From NCBI GenBank assembly GCA_045580835.1, contig JAZNOM010000059.1, forward strand, positions 1 through 11,234: 11,234 nt of DNA, given 5' to 3'. Below, one piece after another: positions 6,804-11,234 of the stretch. Made by a program: the position numbers and the translations under genes. The notes under the pieces are model-generated. The model was not told where the DNA came from. It saw only the letters and a list, made by a program, of their open reading frames with translations, and made no database searches. Every line of letters starts with the position of its first letter. The first letter of the stretch is position 1. This DNA is from UMGS902 sp045580835 (lineage in GTDB: Bacteria > Bacillota > Clostridia > Oscillospirales > CAG-272).

Positions 6804-7592
6804 TTAGTCTTCGTACGGAATATGCGGAACAAATTCAGCCACTTTGCCTGAAAGGTAGTCGTAATGCTCCTTGGAGTTTGCCGCAATGATAGGTTGCGGA
6901 CGCGTGTAAACCGGTGCATCAAAGTCTACGGTGCCTATAAAGCCGCCTGCCTCGGTAACAATCAGTTGTGCCGCGGCGAAATCCCATGGAAAAACGCGGA
7001 TTTCAAAATACAATTCACCGCGTCCTGCCGCAAGGCAGCAAAGCTCGTATGCGCAAACGCCCAGACGGCGAATGTCGCAAGTGTCATAGTAGACTGCCTG
7101 TGAAATGTCAAAGCATGCCTTGGCGTATTCTTTTTTATAGGTACTCCATGCGGTAAAGAAACAGCACTGGTCTAGAGGTCGGTTTGAAACGTGTATCGGC
7201 TCGCCGTTAAGGAAGGCGCCCTTGCCAATCTCGGCAGAGAACAGCTCGCTTGTAAAGGGGTTAAGCACCACACCGATGTATGGCTTGCCAAAACGCAGAA
7301 TTGCAACCGAGATTACGGACAGGGAAAGCTCTCGTGTAAAGTTCATCGTGCCGTCAATAGGGTCTACCACTGCGGTATACTCTGCGGCGAGTGCATCGGC
7401 GGTTTCGTCCCCCTCTTCTCCGAGAAATCCTATTGAGGGGAAGGCATCACGCAGAGCAGAAAGCAAAAACTTTTCCACTTCGATATCTTTATCTGTTACA
7501 AAGTTCGCAGCACCTTTTTCGGTAACTGTAAAGGTGCCGCCCATCATGATTCTGGCGGCTTGTTTTACAATAGAAATTACAGTCTGAAGCAT
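6804..7592 (-). CDS. Inositol monophosphatase family protein (SuhB/IMPase-like)
   Basis: This is a member of the Mg-dependent, Li-sensitive phosphatase superfamily, hydrolysing a small phosphorylated substrate such as inositol phosphate, a sugar phosphate or PAP. The 262-aa product has the metal ligands of the family: GEE (58-60), DPIDGT (77-82) and PWDFAAAQLIVTEAGG (202-217, metal-binding Asp204). It also has the middle signature RRLGVCAYELCCLAAGR (175-191). Length fits IMPase. The true substrate cannot be told from the sequence. GAGGAT precedes the ATG at 7592 by a few bases, and a good promoter lies 31 bases beyond (7623-7651). It is the first gene of a two-gene transcript. Confidence 0.93.
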   Translation of the reverse strand: MLQTVISIVKQAARIMMGGTFTVTEKGAANFVTDKDIEVEKFLLSALRDAFPSIGFLGEEGDETADALAAEYTAVVDPIDGTMNFTRELSLSVISVAILRFGKPYIGVVLNPFTSELFSAEIGKGAFLNGEPIHVSNRPLDQCCFFTAWSTYKKEYAKACFDISQAVYYDTCDIRRLGVCAYELCCLAAGRGELYFEIRVFPWDFAAAQLIVTEAGGFIGTVDFDAPVYTRPQPIIAANSKEHYDYLSGKVAEFVPHIPYED

Positions 7593-7622
7593 TATGATCC
7601 TCGAATAATAATATTTGTAAAT

Positions 7623-7651
7623 AGTATATCACACATTTTTTGCTAAAGCAA
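7623..7651 (-). promoter_or_regulatory. Promoter of the IMPase-family gene
   Basis: TTGCTT (7651-7646) and TATACT (7628-7623) on the minus strand are separated by exactly 17 bases. They stand 31 bases upstream of the start codon. The junction with the degraded region begins only about 17 bases further out. Confidence 0.78.
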
Positions 7652-7667
7652 GTACAGGGGATATGCG

Positions 7668-7808
7668 TTATTTGATGCTGATTGTAAAACCCTTTCCGGC
7701 AATGCCTTCTGCATCCTCAATGATTTGCAAAAGTTTTTCTTTTCGGATGTATCTTTCGATAACAGCCTTTGCCTCGTTTCGTGTGCTGCAGCCAAGGGCT
7801 TTGCGCAT
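7668..7808 (-). pseudogene. 3' remnant of a small gene (antitoxin/DNA-binding-like C-terminus)
   Basis: This minus-strand frame, starting MRKALGCSTRNEAKAV and ending GKGFTISIK-stop, reads like real coding sequence with good codon choice and charged helical character. The 46 residues loosely recall the helical tail of ribbon-helix-helix/VapB-type antitoxins (a Leu-Gly-x-Ser-Thr-Arg-Asn-Glu-Ala turn followed by a basic helix). That assignment is weak. The ATG at 7808 has no ribosome binding site: a GC-rich stretch precedes it. The frame stays open upstream to about 7936, but without another usable start and with sequence that looks like the complement of a plus-strand frame. I therefore read it as the truncated end of a gene whose 5' part was lost. 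Confidence 0.4.
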
Positions 7809-7940
7809 TTGCTTGGCGGCGGCAGCACTGTGCTCACTCTCACCGACAATGCATCTGCAGGTACAGTTTACCTTGCAAACGGCGATAATACTGTGGCACT
7901 TAACGGTACTGCTACGGTTTACGCAAAGGAGAATTCAACA
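7809..7940 (+). pseudogene. Fragment of a repetitive surface-protein-like gene
   Basis: In one plus-strand frame this stretch reads LGGGSTVLTLTDNASAG followed by TVYLANGDNTVALNGTATVY. The composition is rich in Thr, Val, Asn, Gly and Ala, as in beta-helical or adhesin-type secreted proteins. It has no start codon or ribosome binding site of its own, and no continuation: to the left is the antitoxin-like remnant on the other strand, to the right the 3' end of the gene at 7946-8554. It is best read as a stray piece of a larger surface-protein gene, left by recombination. Confidence 0.35.
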
Positions 7941-7945
7941 ATTCG

Positions 7946-8554
7946 TTATGCAAAATTGCTGATTAACCACACCGCAAGTGCAACTACAAGTGCGAGAACA
8001 CTAAACACAATTAAGAAAATCAATTCCCAATTCGCTCGTTCGTTATTTAGAAATCTGCGTTTGTACCCATATCGTGGTGTGGTATATCTTAACGCATCAA
8101 AAAGAGTGTCCTTGCATACTTTTTGAGGGGCATTTTTCCGTGCTTTGCTTAAAATCTTTTTGGTACGTTTTTCTATTTTCGAAAGAAGCTTTTGCTCTTT
8201 ATATATATTTTTCTTTGGCTCCATACCGATATGCGCACGTTCGACTTTTTTCAAAACGAACGCATATTCTCTACAATATTCACGACGAACAGTATCTTTT
8301 TTAGTAGGCATAACAGAAAGAACGAAAAGGTGGTATCTGTTTCTTACGTGATGATACCCTTTTTTATTTTCTCTTTTTTGGTCAAGTACTCGGTCAATTT
8401 CGTTAAATATGGCAGCATTACCGATGTTCCCGATCCGTTCTCCCACTTCGTCTTCAAAATAACGCTTGGAAACGGTGATTTTGATGCCGTTATCGGCAAG
8501 CTGTTCGCTATATTTTTCTAAAACGGCATTTGCTTTTTCTATTATTTCATGCAT
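7946..8554 (-). CDS. Unknown basic protein with a C-terminal membrane anchor
   Basis: I do not recognise this 202-aa protein. The first about 175 residues are soluble and very rich in Lys, Arg, Glu and Tyr. They include a probable helical, coiled-coil-prone stretch (about 115-140) with many Lys/Arg. Residues about 177-198 form a single hydrophobic helix followed by only a few residues, so it looks tail-anchored with the basic domain in the cytoplasm. No catalytic motif or signal peptide is visible. The ATG is preceded by AGGCGGTGA and a strong promoter (8584-8612). Its 3' end abuts gene debris. It is divergent from the radical SAM cassette, so the two share the control region 8555-8757. A nucleic-acid- or membrane-associated role would be a guess. 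Confidence 0.75.
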   Translation of the reverse strand: MHEIIEKANAVLEKYSEQLADNGIKITVSKRYFEDEVGERIGNIGNAAIFNEIDRVLDQKRENKKGYHHVRNRYHLFVLSVMPTKKDTVRREYCREYAFVLKKVERAHIGMEPKKNIYKEQKLLSKIEKRTKKILSKARKNAPQKVCKDTLFDALRYTTPRYGYKRRFLNNERANWELIFLIVFSVLALVVALAVWLISNFA

Positions 8555-8583
8555 CTTGTCACCGCCTTTTAATTGATAGAATA

Positions 8584-8612
8584 ATTATACTATGAAACAT
8601 ATTGCTTTTCAA
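8584..8612 (-). promoter_or_regulatory. Promoter of the tail-anchored protein gene
   Basis: TTGAAA (8612-8607) and TATAAT (8589-8584) on the minus strand are separated by 17 bases, about 30 bases before the start codon. The -10 is perfect and the -35 matches five of six bases. Confidence 0.82.
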
Positions 8613-8673
8613 CCTAAAAATAGAAATGTCGGAAAAACAGAGGGAGCAAGATACTTCGATATTTGATACATAC

Positions 8674-8702
8674 TTGACAAAAGGAACAAGAATAATTATA
8701 AT
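8674..8702 (+). promoter_or_regulatory. Perfect consensus promoter of the radical SAM/peptide cassette
   Basis: TTGACA (8674-8679) and TATAAT (8697-8702) are separated by exactly 17 bases, a full match to the sigma-A consensus. A second TATAAT follows immediately (8703-8708). Transcription would start near 8709-8715, leaving a leader of about 45-50 bases. The strength suggests high basal expression, or repression by something not visible here. Confidence 0.88.
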
Positions 8703-8757
8703 TATAATGTATAAATATAACATAATTCTAATAATGAAGAGAAACATAGTGTGAATA

Positions 8758-9786
8758 ATGGCAAATATTTTATTGACAAATGTTTGTAACTTGCAGTGCC
8801 CATATTGCTTTGCAAATTATTATACTCATGATATAGCAGAGGAGATAACACTGGAATCCTTCAAAAAGGCATTGGATTTCATTGCTTCGTCGAATAATCA
8901 GAATGAAAAAATCGGATTGATTGGTGGAGAACCTACACTCCACACTCAATTTGGTGAGATATTGGAAATATTGATACGAGACGATCGATTTTCTAATGTT
9001 CATGTCTTTACAAACGGCATTTACATAGATGAATACTTGACATTGCTCCGGAACTCCAAGTTTAGTATTTTGATTAATTGTAATTGCGAAGAGTATATAG
9101 GGACCGACGCATATCGTGTTATGTGCAAAAACATAGATCTTTTGATGAGTGATCTTGCTTTTGAAGGGAAAGTTACTTTAGGTATCAACATTGCACAAAA
9201 AGATTTTTCGTACCGATATATCATAGATTTGCTAAATAAATACAGTATGCATACTATTCGTTTGGCAATTGCATCTCCTAACACCAAGGAGAAAAGAGAT
9301 TCTGATGTTTTTCAATGGTTTAAGACGGTTAAGCCGCGAGTGATGACCTTCATCCGTGAATTGTTATCAAATAATATTGTTCCGTGTTATGATTGCAACA
9401 AGCTCCCAGCATGCTTCTTCACAGATCAAGAGAAAGCAGAGATTTATGATAGGATAGCAGAAATTCAGAGGAATGCCGAGAAAGTGCACATCTCAAAAAG
9501 AGTGTTTGCTGAACATGATTTTGCCATTCACACGGATGCGGCAAGATGTTATCCGGCAGTAGATATTTTGCAAGATTTGACAGCAATCAGATGCTTTGGT
9601 ATCGGTGAATGCAGCCGAGTGAATATTTATGATTTTGCATCTTTAAACGAATTAAGAAGTTATTATGTCGAACGATTTGACTCTGTTGCCTATTCGCATC
9701 CATCGCACGGCAACTGTGTTGAATGCACGTTGAGAGCAGAAAAACGATGTATGGGTGGATGCATTGCATATAAGTTAAAAGATTAA
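8758..9786 (+). CDS. Radical SAM enzyme, probable Cys-rich peptide maturase (first of two)
   Basis: The 342-aa protein has the radical SAM cluster motif CNLQCPYC (Cys10, Cys14, Cys17) almost at its N-terminus and the SAM-binding GGEP (56-59). A Cys-rich C-terminal half follows: Cys210-x2-Cys213-x5-Cys219, Cys264, Cys279-x5-Cys285, and Cys320-x2-Cys323-x7-Cys331-x3-Cys335. The last group resembles a SPASM/Twitch auxiliary Fe-S cluster site but with unusual spacing. Only nine residues precede the first Cys, so there is no N-terminal peptide-recognition (RRE) domain. The ribosome binding site is weak (GAAGAG, far upstream). It stands under a consensus promoter and 81 bases before the six-Cys peptide gene. 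Its likely job is to modify that peptide with thioether or other radical-made links; substrate and chemistry are inferred from context. Confidence 0.88.
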   Translation: MANILLTNVCNLQCPYCFANYYTHDIAEEITLESFKKALDFIASSNNQNEKIGLIGGEPTLHTQFGEILEILIRDDRFSNVHVFTNGIYIDEYLTLLRNSKFSILINCNCEEYIGTDAYRVMCKNIDLLMSDLAFEGKVTLGINIAQKDFSYRYIIDLLNKYSMHTIRLAIASPNTKEKRDSDVFQWFKTVKPRVMTFIRELLSNNIVPCYDCNKLPACFFTDQEKAEIYDRIAEIQRNAEKVHISKRVFAEHDFAIHTDAARCYPAVDILQDLTAIRCFGIGECSRVNIYDFASLNELRSYYVERFDSVAYSHPSHGNCVECTLRAEKRCMGGCIAYKLKD

Positions 9787-9797
9787 GGTTCTTTAAG

Positions 9798-9821
9798 CCG
9801 TAAAACAGAATAATCTGACGG
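9798..9821 (+). promoter_or_regulatory. Bulged hairpin in the gap before the peptide gene
   Basis: CCGT (9798-9801) pairs with ACGG (9818-9821) and CAGA (9806-9809) with TCTG (9814-9817), with an AAAA bulge and an ATAA loop. No T-run follows, so it is not a terminator. It might be a processing or stability element that raises peptide mRNA over enzyme mRNA. The stem is short and evidence is limited. Confidence 0.35.
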
Positions 9822-9867
9822 TGTGCCTGTTGGATTAATAAGAATAAAACAAACAAGGAGATTTAAG

Positions 9868-10041
9868 ATGTTTTCTATTAAAGACGATTTGAAAAAGGCA
9901 ATTGAACTGTTTATTCAAAAGGAATATGTTCCTGCTTATGCAAACGTAATGGCTTCGTGCTATGTTGCTTTCGGTTGTATGGATTGTTCCAATCGTTGTG
10001 CGGAAAAATGTTCTAATAAGTGCAAGGAAAACGCTAAATAA
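9868..10041 (+). CDS. Six-cysteine peptide, probable RiPP precursor
   Basis: The 57-aa peptide has a charged helical N-terminus (about 1-28, FSIKDDLKKAIELFIQKEY and on) that fits a leader. Its Cys-rich end is AFGCMDCSNRCAEKCSNKC (34-52). The cysteines are 31, 37, 40, 44, 48 and 52, the last four exactly four residues apart. This is the form of a radical-SAM-modified precursor (sactipeptide, ranthipeptide or SCIFF-like), but the Cys pattern is not one I can match to a named family. AAGGAG (9855-9860) lies 7 nt before this ATG, a much better start than an in-frame GTG at 9823. Its TAA overlaps the ATG of the second radical SAM enzyme. There is no GG or GA leader-cleavage site. An alternative is a small metal-binding protein. 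Confidence 0.85.
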   Translation: MFSIKDDLKKAIELFIQKEYVPAYANVMASCYVAFGCMDCSNRCAEKCSNKCKENAK

Positions 10042-11162
10042 TGAGCAATTCAGATTCTTTGGCCAAATCAAAAAACATAACGTTGGTTCTAACACATAAA
10101 TGCAATCTGAATTGTGTATACTGTTACGAACATAATAAAAGTCCACAAACGATGACGATTGATTTGGCAAAAGAAATCGTTGATCGTGAACTCAATATGG
10201 ACGATGGAACTACATATGTTGAGTTTGATTTTTTTGGCGGAGAGCCGCTAATTGAATTCGATACCATTGTAAAAACAGTGGAATATGCCAAGACGCAAAC
10301 CTATCCCAAAGATTATATTTTCTTTATTACGACCAACGGTACATTGTTGGATGAACAAAGAAAAATGTGGTTAAAGTCTAATGCGGATGTTTTGCAAATG
10401 GGCTTGAGCCTAGATGGCACCAAGAAAATGCAAGATATGAATCGTTGTGATTCGTTTGATTTGCTTGATTTGGATTTCTTTAAGAATGTATACCCATCTC
10501 AAAATGTGAAAATGACAGTTTCTCTTGGTACATTGCCCATGTTGGCAGAAGGGGTAATCTTTTGTCATACACAGGGGTTTGAGGTTGCTTGTAATTTAGC
10601 ATATGGAATCGATTGGGAAAATGAAGATAATAAAAAGGTCTTTGAAGAACAGTTGTTTCAGTTGATCGAGTATTATTTGTTACATCCCGAAATCAAGCCG
10701 TGTACTCTTTTGGACATTCTTGCGATCAAGAGCGTTTCTTTGCCTGATGAAAAAAGTTATAGGCAATGCGGTGCTGGATATGCTATGAAGGCATATGATT
10801 GCGATGGTACTTGTTACCCATGCCAATTCTTCTTGCCTATCTCAGTAGGGCGTGAGAAAGCACAACGTTCATTATCCTTTGATTTTTCTTCTTATCAGCT
10901 TAATGAAGGGCAAATTGACAAGAATTGTGCGAATTGCATGCTTCGTAACGTGTGCCCAACTTGCTATGGCAACAATTATGCATCTACGGGTGATATTTAT
11001 CGTAGAGATATGAGGATATGCGATATGAACAAGATTCAATTTAGAGCTATTGCATATTTTGCGACTAAACGGTTTGAGTATGGGCAGATGAAGGACATCG
11101 CGAATGCCGATGCCGCATTGATTCTAAAGGCTGCTTTGGAGATATTGGAAAACATACACTAA
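10041..11162 (+). CDS. Radical SAM/SPASM-domain peptide maturase (second of two)
   Basis: The 373-aa enzyme has CNLNCVYC (Cys21, Cys25, Cys28) and GGEPL (66-70) in the radical SAM barrel. A C-terminal SPASM domain for two auxiliary Fe-S clusters follows: Cys243-x12-Gly256-x4-Cys261, Cys254 and Cys258 in between, then CANCMLRNVCPTC (Cys296, 299, 305, 308) and Cys327. This is close to the SPASM pattern CX9-15GX4C...CX2CX5CX3C...C, except that the last gap is two residues instead of three. SPASM enzymes of this build (anaerobic sulfatase maturase, AlbA, CteB types) modify peptides or proteins. The one-base overlap with the peptide stop (TAATG), with AAGGAAA upstream, indicates translational coupling. 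No RRE domain is visible: only 20 residues precede the first Cys. Confidence 0.92.
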   Translation: MSNSDSLAKSKNITLVLTHKCNLNCVYCYEHNKSPQTMTIDLAKEIVDRELNMDDGTTYVEFDFFGGEPLIEFDTIVKTVEYAKTQTYPKDYIFFITTNGTLLDEQRKMWLKSNADVLQMGLSLDGTKKMQDMNRCDSFDLLDLDFFKNVYPSQNVKMTVSLGTLPMLAEGVIFCHTQGFEVACNLAYGIDWENEDNKKVFEEQLFQLIEYYLLHPEIKPCTLLDILAIKSVSLPDEKSYRQCGAGYAMKAYDCDGTCYPCQFFLPISVGREKAQRSLSFDFSSYQLNEGQIDKNCANCMLRNVCPTCYGNNYASTGDIYRRDMRICDMNKIQFRAIAYFATKRFEYGQMKDIANADAALILKAALEILENIH

Positions 11163-11167
11163 CGCTG

Positions 11168-11234
11168 ATGAAGTTTTGTATGATTATTGGACTTTTTCGC
11201 TTCCTACTATCCTATCTTTTAACGATTAGTCATA
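11168..11234 (+). CDS. Start of a hydrophobic protein, cut by the window end
   Basis: An ATG five bases after the stop of the second radical SAM enzyme opens a frame reading MKFCMIIGLFRFLLSYLLTISH that stays open to the window edge (22 codons). It looks like a membrane-spanning N-terminus, as expected for a transporter subunit or membrane peptidase exporting the modified peptide. No good ribosome binding site is visible, and 22 codons can stay open by chance. Confidence 0.35.
   Translation, partial: MKFCMIIGLFRFLLSYLLTISH

Noticed and set aside
7809..7936. Minus-strand Cys-rich extension upstream of the antitoxin-like remnant
   Set aside because: The frame is open but has no start codon, and its cysteines arise as the complement of the surface-protein-like plus-strand frame. 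I could not show that it is coding.
7725..8126. 133-codon plus-strand frame running from the junction into the next gene
   Set aside because: Only its middle part (about 7809-7940) looks like protein; the left part is opposite the antitoxin-like remnant and the right part is opposite the 3' end of the 202-codon gene.
9823..9867. GTG start giving the peptide 15 extra residues
   Set aside because: AAGGAG is correctly spaced for the ATG at 9868 and would be coding sequence if the GTG were used.
1..11234. tRNA, rRNA, CRISPR arrays, transposase genes
   Set aside because: No cloverleaf or rRNA signature, no regularly spaced direct repeats and no transposase or integrase motifs were seen on reading both strands.

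Overview
The window looks like the chromosome of an anaerobic, gut-type member of class Clostridia (Bacillota). The reasons are the strong AAGGAG/AGAGG ribosome binding sites, tightly overlapping genes, a glmS-type ribozyme leader, and radical-SAM/Cys-rich-peptide genes. The genus cannot be decided from the sequence. The window has two parts: a housekeeping block of fairly balanced base composition on the minus strand (about 27-7660), and a clearly more AT-rich accessory block (about 7660-11234).

Housekeeping block, read in its direction of transcription (right to left). A promoter at 7623-7651 drives an inositol-monophosphatase-family gene and an unknown four-helix membrane protein, closed by a hairpin terminator at 5939-5970. 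A second promoter (5803-5830) starts a compact operon: tsaE, tsaB, rpiB, a stand-alone left-handed beta-helix acyltransferase related to the GlmU C-terminal domain, and glmM. These genes overlap by 4 bases or lie within a dozen bases of each other. After glmM come a palindromic hairpin, a well-formed glmS ribozyme (about 1928-2057) and glmS. The block joins part of the t6A tRNA-modification machinery (TsaB, TsaE) to amino-sugar synthesis: GlmS makes glucosamine-6-P and GlmM turns it into glucosamine-1-P. The beta-helix protein may acetylate that product. The ribozyme senses glucosamine-6-P and closes the feedback loop.

Junction, about 7660-7945. This stretch holds no intact gene. It contains what looks like the 3' end of a small DNA-binding/antitoxin-like gene on the minus strand, abutting a piece of a repetitive surface-protein-like reading frame on the plus strand. 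It reads as a scar of past insertions and deletions. Next comes a minus-strand gene (7946-8554) for a basic protein with one C-terminal membrane anchor and no recognised family, with its own near-consensus promoter.

Accessory cassette, 8674-11234, plus strand, and the most interesting part. A perfect consensus promoter (TTGACA-17-TATAAT) precedes three consecutive genes: a radical SAM enzyme (342 aa), a 57-aa peptide with six cysteines in its C-terminal half (four of them spaced exactly four residues apart), and a second radical SAM enzyme with a SPASM-type double-cluster domain (373 aa). The second enzyme's start codon overlaps the peptide's stop codon. This is the layout of a ribosomally made, radical-SAM-modified peptide (RiPP) pathway with two different maturases. 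I do not recognise the precursor as any named family. A short hydrophobic reading frame starts just after the second enzyme and runs off the window; it may be an export gene.
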